Shown piece by piece: positions 35,212 through 45,262 of a stretch of 60,000 nt of DNA; within the stretch, counting starts at the first letter, position 1, and each line of letters starts with the position of its first letter. Position numbers and translations under genes: made by a program. The DNA is taken from contig NC_088306.1 in the NCBI RefSeq assembly GCF_032854445.1, positions 21,053,764 through 21,113,763 of the forward strand, read 5' to 3'. Source of the DNA: Liolophura sinensis (taxonomy: Eukaryota > Mollusca > Polyplacophora > Chitonida > Chitonidae). The notes under the pieces are model-generated. The model was not told the DNA's origin. It saw nothing but the letters and a program-made list of their open reading frames with translations, and made no database searches.

Positions 35212-35317
35212 CTCTCTTCATCTCTCGCTTGCTCTGAATGACCGGGCCGTCATTCTTCAACCAAATTAAAATATATATCAGAAACACGGGGATAAATAAC
35301 AGGGAGTACTTTCTCAT
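35212..35317 (-). CDS. Putative first coding exon: type II signal anchor
   Basis: From ATG at 35317 it encodes MRKYSLLFIPVFLIYILIW, then LKNDGPVIQSKREMKR, and ends at a consensus donor (agag|gtaaga) in phase 1. A short basic tail followed by 15-16 hydrophobic residues is typical of a Golgi type II signal anchor; an uncleaved or cleaved signal peptide are both possible. The phase agrees with the lectin exon at 33425. If joined with all downstream exons, predicted chains of 506, 497 or 487 residues result, depending on the terminal exon, close to the MGAT4 size of about 535. Confidence 0.55.
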
Positions 35318-36292
35318 TGCCGTCTCTTCCCTTCGCCTTTACGTCCTATTAACTGCGGTTACCTTAGGCATACTTCCGAAAAGAATCTATCTGATGTTAA
35401 CGTTACGCCACATAAGCAGTTTCCCAGGTATACAGTGACGAGTAAACCTGATATAGGCTTGATAGGGACACGTAATGCGCCGAGCGCAAACCCCAGCTGC
35501 CTTGTAGGTTACTTATGGCTACAGCCTTATAATTACATGCACGCTTTGTGTGAAGCAACAGGTTCTCGATAGCACGCCCTAGCAACGCCAAACTTATCTG
35601 CACCATAGCGGAGTACATAGCATACAAAAGGCTATATTTACTATGCCAACAGAAAAAAGACACCCATTCAAAGTGATATAAAGAGGAAAGTTTTAGTTAG
35701 GATCATCCAGAGAAAAAAGGTTCAGATACATTTCAATTTGTATGGGGTCATGTGTTCGAATCGACATGTAGCCCATTTTCAGAATAAACAGTAAAATAAT
35801 TCACGATCATAGACATACATGTACTTTATGGACCAAATGTACTTTAGCCTGTAAGCACACATAACAATGTTCACTTATCAAATTGGATAAATTGTGGTGT
35901 TCAGTGCGTTTTGCAACTAAGTTAAGCTTTGAATTTGGTTTAATTAGTGGTGGGAGGGGGGTAGTAAGTACGAAATGATACAAAACTTGGTGGCATACTC
36001 TCTTTATTTCACGTGGAGATGAAAAGTTACCGACAGATAGCCTTTGCATGCAAGAATGAATCCAGTGTACTTGAAAATCGAATGTGTATTTATTTCGTAT
36101 ATTTCCTTTAAACTGTATTACCGCAGAAGCCAGGATTCGACTGGTGGACTAAGCAATCCCGTGCCCTCGTCCCTTTGCATTGTTTACATGTATTATTAGA
36201 TGTGACGACAACACAGCAAAATATAAGGTCTTATTTTTTTACCTTGAAACCCTGTTGCACGGTTTATAGAGTTATTCGGACATCTGATTAAG

Positions 36293-36456
36293 CTACGTGA
36301 AATTCTGCAGGTATCCCAAATGGTGTTAACAGATACGTGAAATTCTGCAGGGCGATGTATCAACACCATACATGTATCCCAATAGGTGATTACGGCTAAG
36401 CGAAATTCTGCAGCGAATGTATCAACATCATACACGTATCCCAATAGATGATTACA
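36293..36456. repeat. Short three-copy repeat
   Basis: 'acgtgaaattctgcag' (or aagcgaaattctgcag) occurs at 36293, 36333 and 36396, followed in each by 'gtatccca.a..ggtg.tta' and, in two, 'gtatcaacaccatacatgta' or a close variant. Confidence 0.7.
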
Positions 36457-37027
36457 TCGCTCCCTATAAATGAAAGGGTTTAAGGCTCCAAGATTGCTGT
36501 CATAGAATACGGGATATATAAAAGCCCGTGATTCACTAAAAATGAGAGGAAATTTTGGAGATGTATAGCCCGCGGCTAGCTGGTGCCCGTACCTTCCATA
36601 TTAACACCATTCAACGTCTGAAATGCAGTCAGTTAAACTTTAATATTTAATGAAAACGACATTGTCATCGTGTGTTCCTCTAGAGGATTCTCAGTCGACC
36701 GAGAAAAAAAGAAGCTTGGAACAGAGTTATACCGGCGTCCATTTGTATACAACAAGTTAACTCAGAACAGAAACTGAGATAACAACGCCGGGATGGGCCT
36801 GTTTGAATCTGTAAGTGTAACATTACATTTCCAGGTGGCATCATAACATCACCAGCACAAGATCATTTTAGACGTACAGAATAGAGAGGAAAAACAGGGC
36901 AGTGACGACAGGGTGATAGCTGGCAAATGGAATTTAGCATTTCACGTAAATGGTGAAATACAGCCTTTTGTCAATTTGCCCAAAATATGAGAAAAAAAAT
37001 TACATTTTTAAGTCGTATTTTGTATAT

Positions 37028-37155
37028 CTTAATTTATTTATTTGATAGCTGCTTTACGCCGTACTCAAGAATATTTCACTTATACGACGGGTGTCAGAAT
37101 TATGGTAGGAGGAAACCATGGAGAGCCCGGGGGAAACCCAACAGCATCGGCAGTT
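37028..37155 (-). mobile_element. SINE family A copy, 5'-truncated
   Basis: 'aatttatttatttgatagct', 'cgccgtactcaagaatattt', 'gggagaaaccatgg'-like variant and 'gagcccgggggaaaccca', after which similarity ends. Confidence 0.75.
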
Positions 37156-37524
37156 TATATATCTTAACAGACCCGTCTGTTAATAACCCATCCGTCAATG
37201 GTCGGAAATTTCGAAAATGACAACTTCGATGAACGTACTGGGAGCGCAAAACTAGTGCCCCTCATTCGCTCTCAACCACAGGGTCGTTTTGACAGGTATC
37301 ACCGTTTACGCGTGAAGAGTGAACATAGTAACTTAAAATCATTTACAGGTCCCAAGAAGAAAGATGAGAAGTTTATATTGTATTTTTTTTTGTTAGGACA
37401 CAGTCTAAGGTGCATTCTAAGAAATAAGAAAACTATCATTTCGTGTAACCCCAACATTCACAGGCCCGTATTCAGCCGTCGTGAAAGTCCCCAAGACCAC
37501 CACGCCACAATCTGTTTGTCTGTT

Positions 37525-37700
37525 TCAATTCTTTGAGCCGCAAACAAACCCACAGCCATATGGAATCGTGCCAGTGACCCCTTTAGTGCAGGGTAGGTAG
37601 GGATTCCAATAGTTGGGATATCCTGACAATGTAATTTTCTCCTGATGATAACATCCTGGGCCAGAAGTTTTTTGGTTTGAAGTGTAAAATTGAACTGTTA
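37525..37700 (-). other. Possible terminal exon, Cys-rich peptide
   Basis: After a possible acceptor (cctctaacag) on the minus strand an open frame encodes GCYHQEKITLSGYPNYWN, LPCTKGV and YGCGFVCGSKN before a stop. The four cysteines and aromatic-Gly-Pro composition look protein-like, but no family is recognised and no partner exon was found. Confidence 0.2.
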
Positions 37701-38293
37701 GAGGTAAATTCACTTTTCAGACCGACTAAATAAAAACACCTTTATCTTTGATACTGTTGTGTGACAAATGTTAAAGAACTTGCTGATCATTGCTTATTTT
37801 ATAATCATTGCTTATATCACATAAGTGTCAAAGACCCTGTAGTTGTAAAAACTTCATACTTAATTGTGAAAAACAAAATTAGTTCCAATATTATTTTTTA
37901 TCTAACAATTCAGTTGTACACCCTAAGTGCAGATGCTCGCTGCGAATACAGTCCGCCGCAATCACAGATTCAAGATTTAAGCTCGTTGGCAATATACATC
38001 ATATCCATGTCTAGTATTCCAGCCGGAAAGTATTGCAGCAAAAGGACACCGAAAAAGAGTGAGCAAGCTTCAACGAGAAGGTCTTTAAAAACCATATCTG
38101 AAACTATGGTAAATGGTACACGGTCATACGGTTTTAGTATTTTTCACGTTACAGAAAATCTTATCAAGTACTTGAATTCTATGATGGGCTCTTTTCAAAT
38201 GTATTAATAATGTCAAATGACAGTTATGTGAAAATCTATACTTTTATTTTCACATTGGGGAGAATTTTTGGACTTTTTAGATGATGAACCCAT

Positions 38294-39370
38294 TTACGTT
38301 GACCGTGAAAGACATACACAAGCTCTGGTTATCCTTGAGCGGATCCGGCGACTTGTAGAAATGACGATCAGCGGATTAATGGCGGACTGTCCATAAGTGA
38401 AGAATCCACAAAACTCTGTCACCTCATCCGTTATGCACGTGCGACACAGTCCGTTTAATGGCCATGTGATAAAATATGGCATCCAAAACACACAGAAAAC
38501 CACGACCACGATAACAATCTTATAACTGGAGGCATTTCTCGAATGCCTCTTCTTCGACACCTGTTTTCTGCTGGCCATTGTTTCTGACCCACACATCACA
38601 TGATGACATGGCCTGGAATGATGCCCGATTGTGTCACTCACTGTTGAAATGTTACCTGGTATCTGTCGACCGTTAGCTGCTGATTTACGTGATAGGGAAA
38701 TCCGTGTGTTCAGTGTCCATAGCAAAACGCTGTTCATTATAATCAGTGCAATCAGAGGAATGCAAAATGCTATTGTCACTTGTATTGCCTCAAAAACATT
38801 AGCTCTAAAGATAAAGACAGGACAATTTGTGTCAAACGACTTCCTCTCGTTCAGCAGTACTTTTAACAATGTGTAAGGTGTCCATAAGATAAAACCTCCT
38901 ATCCACATACATACGCACATCTGGGTTATCTGGGTTGTTCGAAACTGAGAACGGTATTGAAGTGGAGCTGTCACACATCGGTACCGATCATAGCCCATGG
39001 CCAGAAAGAGCAACATGGACACAGAAGTCACCCCATAGTCGACAAGTTTCCACAAAATGCAAACAGTCAGTCCGAACACTTGTTCTGCCCATAACGATCT
39101 CATCAGTCTAAAAGGCATAAGAACGACACCTACCAGTAAATCAGTGAACGCCATGGAGACAGCGTAGGTAGTGAAGCCAAAAACTTCCGAACTGGGGTCT
39201 CTCCACAGGCAGACAATGACGATAAGATTAGCCGCAGTCGCCACGACAGAGACACAGACAGTGTAAATGTGATGCCACACGGGAACAGAGACATCAGTCT
39301 GAGCGACTCCAGGGAGGCTTGTGTTGCAGTTGGTGAAGTTGAAGGGAGTCATTGACACAGCAGTCTCCAT
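38294..39370 (-). CDS. Aminergic-like class A GPCR, diverged copy 3
   Basis: A 358-residue intronless receptor. The N-terminus has the family signature PFNFTNCNTSL. It keeps ANLIV (TM1), FTDLLVG (TM2 D2.50), a TM3 aspartate in LVDYGVTSVS, DRYRCVTAPLQY, CIPLIALIIMN in TM5, VFWMPYFITWP in TM6, an ECL3 Cys pair (GLCRTC) and YGQSAINPLIV in TM7 with V in place of the NPxxY Tyr. ICL3 ends SKKRHSRNASSYK, the type also found in the 3' part of the mosaic gene at 4748. The frame is undamaged. Ligand unknown; D3.32 and Y7.43 suggest a protonated amine. Confidence 0.9.
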   Translation of the reverse strand: METAVSMTPFNFTNCNTSLPGVAQTDVSVPVWHHIYTVCVSVVATAANLIVIVCLWRDPSSEVFGFTTYAVSMAFTDLLVGVVLMPFRLMRSLWAEQVFGLTVCILWKLVDYGVTSVSMLLFLAMGYDRYRCVTAPLQYRSQFRTTQITQMCVCMWIGGFILWTPYTLLKVLLNERKSFDTNCPVFIFRANVFEAIQVTIAFCIPLIALIIMNSVLLWTLNTRISLSRKSAANGRQIPGNISTVSDTIGHHSRPCHHVMCGSETMASRKQVSKKRHSRNASSYKIVIVVVVFCVFWMPYFITWPLNGLCRTCITDEVTEFCGFFTYGQSAINPLIVISTSRRIRSRITRACVCLSRST

Positions 39371-40220
39371 GTTGCGTCTGTGCTAGGGACACAAAAGTGA
39401 ATATTCGTTTCAGATTTCAAATCTTGTTCCGTTGTTACCAACTAATGTTGTTTTCCTTGTTGCTTGATGTTGATTAGTTCGGGCTCAAGTCATCCCATCC
39501 AGCTCTACTTCTTGTGTCTATCTGTATCGATCTTGTCTCGCTAACAACACTAGTCACATCAATGAAACAGCCCTTATACAGATAAATAAGAATTCAATTT
39601 CAAGCTGGAGTTCTGTGCTTGTGATCCAAAGGTCAATACCCAGTCCACCGTATTAGCAATTTTATCTTAAAATACTTTTCGTTGATGCCGATCTTAATTG
39701 TCCCGCAAGTAAATAAGAATTAAATCCTAAGCTGGACTTTTTAGAGCGGCCAAAGCATCTACATCTCCAACATGTGCCGTGGATACGAGGAAAATACCAA
39801 CTCTACAACTGCGGTGATTTTAATGATGAAATTTTAAGAAACACAGCAGGCTGGTTAAACTTATCAACATTTAAGTTACTAAATTAAGTTAATTTATCGG
39901 CTCACACTCGGCATAAAGTTTGCTGTCACATTCACCATACAGGTGCTTTTAGTGACCAGATGCAAAACATGTTACTTATCGCCATTAACTTGTTTGATCT
40001 GCAGTTACAGAAAAGTGTTAGGCACACACACGCTAAACGCCACTGTTTTCACACGGGTGTCCCTTTATGCAGACGGAGCAAAAGTAAGGTATAATGCAAC
40101 AAGTAAATATTAACGTTTCTGTCGATCAATGAAATATTACAGTACATCTAGCATTACCCACAACACTACCGCCCTTCGTCTGGTGTTTCTGGTCAACCAT
40201 TCTGATTCAGAGATGCTGAA
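39371..40220. other. Non-coding spacer
   Basis: 5' flank of the minus-strand GPCR at 38294. A possible splice acceptor (gtccctag on the minus strand) lies 15 bases before its ATG, so a 5' UTR intron is possible. Nothing else recognised. Confidence 0.4.
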
Positions 40221-40445
40221 TCAACATTCTGATCCAAAGTGACCACAGCATTCACACAGTCTAAGTGGCATAAGGACGATATAATCAAAATGTAAAATAT
40301 ACAGACGAAAAAAGAGCAGAACAAAAGAGACACTGACCGTGTAAATCTGACGCCACAAGGGACCAGTGTGCAGTCTGGGCCATTTCAGAAAAGCTTGTAC
40401 TAAATTTGGTGAAACTGAATGGAGCAATAACACTGAAATGTCCAT
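40221..40445 (-). pseudogene. GPCR remnant, N-terminal part only
   Basis: Begins with ATG GAC like the genes at 44183 and 47280. It aligns with their N-terminus (diverged PFNFTNCSTSL region, then GPLWRQIYTVSVSFV) and a collapsed TM1-TM2 (IVLMPLRL), then loses similarity. TM3-TM7 are absent, so this is a dead copy. Its 5' flank (40700-41890) is still recognisably duplicated from, or to, the flank of the gene at 44183. Confidence 0.8.
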
Positions 40446-40699
40446 GGTGTATCTCTGTGGGTAGTTAAATATTTGAGGTGCGTTTTACAAGTTTTAGATT
40501 GTTCACAGGCTTTAACAAACCACTTGGTGTCCTAGAAACCAAATCTTCCGGCCCTGTGCATGTCTTTTTATCCATTTCCGTTTCCTTTGTGTCTCAACCT
40601 CGCCTCTGTCTTTAAACCTTACCTATGTCCATTTGTAACATGCATGGGATATATACAGGTCAATTATTAAACTGTTCACTATTCGACACGAAGCAAAGT

Positions 40700-41890
40700 T
40701 TTCCGGAATGACTTTGTTTAGCAGTGTTTCTTGTTTCTGCCTGCTGCTAGCATCGGTAACATCTATGCAGTCATCGGAGTTAAACTGGTAAGTGAAACAG
40801 AACTCCTAAATAACCGATGCGGATGCCAGAAATTTGTCTTAATCTGTAAAACTGCCTTGAATGTGAGGCAGTGAAAGCTCATACATCCATTATACACAGC
40901 CTTAAATAAACACAGCATGTTAACTTATTCACTGATCGGTACTTTTTTTCCACCTGTAATTTTAATGTCATAGTTAACACACATTACGTAATGCTGATCG
41001 AAGCGTGATATACAGTACAATACCTTCCGCCGTTAGCTTGTCACACCTCCGGCTGTACAAGTGTTCCGTACACACAAGCTTCTCGATTCTGTCTGCATAC
41101 AGAAGCTTATAATGGATCAACAAACATCAGCTAAATTAGCAAATAAAATGTTACGTCATGTGATAATCCATAAATCCAATGTTTAATTGTTCAGAATTTA
41201 CAGAATTTTACCTGTCGAGTAAGTCTTGACCTGACTTGTCACAGGCCATACGGGGTCAGCGGAAACAACTCTATAAAGTATGAATAAATGCTTGAGGTTT
41301 AACGTCATACTTGACAATTTTTCAGTTATATGACGATGAGGATTAGGTGTGTGCACATATATGGTGTCTTCCTGTGGCAGGGCGAGTGCATGTCGCCGAA
41401 GTGCTGCCTCCACTGAAGTATCATGCCGATGACACCAGTCACATTATAATGACACCCAGCCAACCAGTCCTGTTCCCTTGCTCTAGCCTCTCAGTGCTAA
41501 GCACCAATCAAAGTAGAAGCAAGTACCATTTCTAAAGTTTTTGGTATGACCCAACCCGGGTTTGATCCCGGGTCTCCCGACTTTGAGGCGGGCCCTCTAG
41601 CCCTTGGGCAACCGAAGGCGTCTACTCTTTAAAAAGTAGATAAGTGAAAAACAATTCAACACTGAACTGTGTCCAGATATATTTTAAAGCAATAAATTTC
41701 TCCATTGGAATATATATTTTCCAAAGAGTTTTCACGTTACTTAGAGCTCATAATAGAGCGTGCGCCCAAGGAAGTTTATCACAGATGATTCTGCACAAAA
41801 TTACTTTTTTTATATGTGCCACATTTCTTATATGTGGTCCGAAAAGACCACTGTATTTTATTCTATTTTAAATGCTTTTGATGTCACATC
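40700..41890 (-). repeat. Duplicated 5' flank of the GPCR remnant
   Basis: Aligns with 45280-45990, the 5' flank of the intact gene at 44183. Shared blocks include 'cttgtttctg.ctgct', 'aactcctaaataac.g', 'aaatgtgaggcagtga', 'acagtacaatacct.cc' and 'aaatgcttttgatg'. The second-family SINE at 41300-41632 interrupts this copy only, so it inserted after the duplication. Confidence 0.75.
41300..41632 (-). mobile_element. SINE-like element, second family, with tRNA-like head
   Basis: The reverse complement begins with a tRNA-like head. A T arm is obvious (acccggg-atcaaa-cccgggt at about 41544-41563), and an A-box-like block (gcccaagggctagagggccc) precedes it. Acceptor-stem pairing is missing, so it is not a functional tRNA. 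The body matches 8470-8745. Confidence 0.65.
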
Positions 41891-42151
41891 GTAAACAATT
41901 AGAGTTGTTATCCAACAGTGCTGGAGTCCTTTGTCGCTTCTGGTAGCCTGTAGTCTATAAAGTTCATGATCATTGGGGGGGGGGGGACACAAAAGATGGT
42001 AGGAATTAACCAAATTTGACCCGGAGAATGTTAGAATGTTGATGGGAAGAGAGAGTTGTCATAGGGGACAGAAAACATACATATTCAAACCTTACACTGA
42101 AGCGATTAGCTTCAAGCGTTTACAGGAGGAGGTTGGTGCTTGTAGTGTAAT

Positions 42152-42411
42152 GAGGGGGCCTCCGTGGCTCAGTTGGTTAGCGCGCTAGCACAGCGTAATG
42201 ACCCAGAAGCCTCTCACCAATGCGGTCGCTGTGAGTTCAAGTCCAGCTAATGCTGACTTCCTCTCTGGTCTGCCAGCAACCTGCGAATGGTCGTGGGTTT
42301 CCCCAGGGCTGTGCCCGATTTCCTCCCACCATAATGCTGGCCGCCGTCGTGAAATATTCTTGAGTACGCCGTAAAACACCAATCAAATAAATAAATAATA
42401 AATAAATAAAG
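42152..42411 (+). mobile_element. Full-length SINE family A with 11-bp target duplication
   Basis: A 260-base reference copy. The tRNA-derived head has an A box (tggctcagttggttagcgcg) and a B box (gtgagttcaagtcc). The body (cgaatggtcgtgggtttccc, ccaccataatgctggccgcc) follows, then aacaccaatcaaataaataa repeats as tail. The insertion is flanked by direct repeats TGTAGTGTAAT at 42141-42151 and 42412-42422, as expected for LINE-type target-primed insertion. Confidence 0.9.
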
Positions 42412-42422
42412 TGTAGTGTAAT

Positions 42423-44182
42423 AAACGCACTTCAGGGACTTTGGTGCTTTGCGCAGCTCATTTGATAGCGTCCATTCCAGCCATAATTGTGCAGGTAAAT
42501 GCGCTATATAAATTACACATGCGAATGTGTTAAATATTGTAAACTGGCCATTTCGATCATTTTAAACCCCTAATATTTAAATATTAAGTCTAATATTTAT
42601 AAACACAAGTCTTTCAGCTTTACAGCTTTAACAGTTTTCTGTCACGTGATCTGCAAATGTGGTGAAAATTGCGTATTTTTGCAATTTGATCTCAACTTGA
42701 AATAAAGGAAAGAATTAAGACGAGATTCATGACCAAGACGTCAAACTTCGTCAGGCAGAATTCTTATAATATTCGTACATTCATCCTTGACATGAACACA
42801 TTGTAAATGCATTATAAGGGATATAGATCTAAAAGGTACTAAATATAGTCAACCGTTATTTAGATAATTTTACAAGCACCGTAAGTCCTGCATTTATTAA
42901 GAGACCTCAACAGTTTTTGGCACACATATAGACAACATATAGACAATCCTTTGCAATCAGCCATTTTCAGCTTGACAGCTATATAGGTTTTCAATCAACT
43001 AACCTACAAATATGGGTGAAATTGTACTTTTTCGGACTTTAATCCCAATTGCCGACATAACTATGTATCACACACAAAAAAAACGACCAGATTCGTAATC
43101 TAAACATCAAACTACGTCAGGCAGTCTACTTAAAAATTATAGCACTTCAGCAGTTTTCAAGACATATAACTGACTTTCACAGGGTTCATTTGCATTAGCT
43201 TGGTCTTTCTTCATTCTAACTTTTAGCTCAATCGCATTAGCCCTCCATGAAAAAGAGATGTAAACGCTTTCTCTGTCCATGGCAGTATGGTGGGAAAAGT
43301 AGGTCAGGCTGAAAATTCAAAATTATGGGAAAAAAATTCCGGGATGCATTTCAAAAGTGAACTGATTTCAATCTCATACTGTTAAATATTGTATGAAATA
43401 AATGTAAGGACGACGAATGTAATAAACTGGACCCAGACTGCTATGACTGGTATTTTAGCGTCTATTAGTTTCATGAGAGTAGGGGAAAAAGAGAAAAATG
43501 ATTGTCAGGAAATAGCTGTATTTGAACCTTAGACTGCTGGCGACAATGTTCAATGAAACTATGGTGAATGCCAGCGGAAGGAAAATAAACAGTGCTCTCA
43601 GTGACTGACACTGGCATCTCTATGAGCTACCTGGCTACCTGTTAGTTGTCCAATTGCCAAAATGCGTTTCTCATTTCGGCAAACTTGCCCACATACATAT
43701 TTCAGAAAACCACAAGTAAACATCAGCTTTTATCTTCTGAAAGAGGATAAAACAGTCTTAACTCAGACAAAAATTTAACAAATATTCCAAGTCAGCATGT
43801 TTAACTGCATACAGCTGGGTGCTTTGTATGAAAATACAGCTATGCGTTTAGTACAACGATGTGCAATGGTAAATTTTCGGAACAAACGGGACAATCGTGG
43901 TAATTGCAAGACCGGTTACGTCCACGTGCATTGGGCTTGGACCATAAAGTTAAGTGAATCTCTAGCGTACATAAGGATGTAGCTATGGAAACACCGGCAA
44001 ACAGATGTAAACCTTTTGTGAAAGGTTAAATTCAAAGGTGGGTTTTTTTTTTGGTGGGATTAACTCGTGCAAGGTAAACTCTTACCCTCAGCACGTGTTA
44101 TTGTACATTCAAATACAAATATAGGCGCAAACTTTTCTTTCAATTTAGGGGGTGAAACCCCCTGTTAGGGCTTTGTCCATAT
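42423..44182. other. Intergenic region, no supported gene
   Basis: AT-rich sequence. Two weakly similar stretches (about 42590-42780 and 42940-43130) share 'ttttcagctt.acagct' and 'gacgagattc' or 'gaccagattcgt' with 'tcaaact.cgtcaggcag', suggesting an old duplicated element. No coding exon recognised. Confidence 0.45.
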
Positions 44183-45262
44183 TTACATCGTCCAAGGACG
44201 TGAAACACATGCGCGGGCTATCTTTGAGCGGATTAGATGACTTGTATAAATGACGATTAGCGGATTAATGGCCGAGTGTCCATAAGTGAATATTCCAGAG
44301 AATGTCCTAACCCCTTCCGGTAAGCACGTGCGACACAATCCTTGTACAGGCCACGTGATGCAATATGGCAGCCAAAACATGCAGAACACGACCACCAGGG
44401 CCACCATCTTATAACTGGGGGCCATTTTATGACGCTTCTTCTTTGACATATGCTCTCTGCTTACTGCCATCACTGACACACTCGTCACAGGTTTACATGG
44501 CCTGGAGTGATGTCCGATCATGCCACTCACCGTCGAAATGTTACCTGACCTCTGTCGGCTGCTAATTGTTGACTTCTGTACGCTTGATCCAGTAATCCGT
44601 GTGTTTAGCGTCCATAGCAAAGCACTATTCATCATAATAAGTGCCAAAAGGGGAATGTAATAGGCTACAACTATTTGGATTATCTCGAAAATATTAGCTC
44701 CAAAGATAAAGGTGGAGCAAGTGCTGATAAAAGAATTCATATCATACAGCAGTATCTTGAGCAATATATACGGCGTCCATAGAAGAAGCCCCACTATCCA
44801 CACACACACGAATATCCAGGATATCCGGGTTGTCCGGAACTGAGAACGGTACTGCAGTGGAGCTGTCACACAACGATATCGATCATAACCCATGGCCAGA
44901 AGGAGTAGCATAGACACAGATGTCAGACCAAAGTCCAAGAGTTTATACAAAATGCAACCAGCGATTCCGATCTGCCACGAAAGATAAGTTAACATGAGAT
45001 TTATGGGCATAAGAACGACACCTACCAGTAAATCGGTGAACGCCACGGAGACTGCATAGGTAGGAAAGCCAGATATCTCCGCACTGGGGTCCTTCCACAG
45101 GCAGACAATAACGATAAGATTAGCTGGGGTCGCCACAACGGAGACACCGGCCTTATAAATCTCATTCCATAAGGAACCAGAGAGCTCACTCTGAGCGACT
45201 TCAGGGAGACTTGTGCTACAGTTGGTGAAGTTGAAGGGAATGTCCGACACTGGAATGTCCAT
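44183..45262 (-). CDS. Aminergic-like class A GPCR, diverged copy 5
   Basis: A 359-residue intronless receptor with PFNFTNCSTSL at the N-terminus, ANLIVIVCLW (TM1), FTDLLVG (TM2), TM3 aspartate in LLDFGLTSVS, DRYRCVTAPLQY, YYIPLLALIMMN (TM5), FWLPYCITWP (TM6), Cys pair GLCRTC in ECL3 and YGHSAINPLIV (TM7, V at 7.53). ICL3 contains SKKKRHKMAPSYK. It is arranged head to head with the gene at 47280, with about 2 kb between the two starts. The frame is intact. Confidence 0.9.
   Translation of the reverse strand: MDIPVSDIPFNFTNCSTSLPEVAQSELSGSLWNEIYKAGVSVVATPANLIVIVCLWKDPSAEISGFPTYAVSVAFTDLLVGVVLMPINLMLTYLSWQIGIAGCILYKLLDFGLTSVSMLLLLAMGYDRYRCVTAPLQYRSQFRTTRISWIFVCVWIVGLLLWTPYILLKILLYDMNSFISTCSTFIFGANIFEIIQIVVAYYIPLLALIMMNSALLWTLNTRITGSSVQKSTISSRQRSGNISTVSGMIGHHSRPCKPVTSVSVMAVSREHMSKKKRHKMAPSYKMVALVVVFCMFWLPYCITWPVQGLCRTCLPEGVRTFSGIFTYGHSAINPLIVIYTSHLIRSKIARACVSRPWTM

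Larger units (their letters stand above)
35318..37524. other. Region upstream of the lectin locus, no supported gene
   Basis: Holds a B-box-like motif near 35750 (gtgttcgaatcgac), a small repeat at 36293-36456, a dispersed-repeat copy at 36870-36990 and a SINE at 37028-37155. The promoter of the lectin locus would lie just above 35317, but no clear core element was seen. Confidence 0.4.

Noticed and set aside
41544-41632. A true tRNA gene
   Set aside because: The T arm is clear but the acceptor stem does not pair, and the segment is continuous with a SINE body found elsewhere.
42152-42245. A true tRNA gene
   Set aside because: A and B boxes are present, but the segment forms the head of a 260-base SINE with an AAAT tail and 11-bp target duplications.
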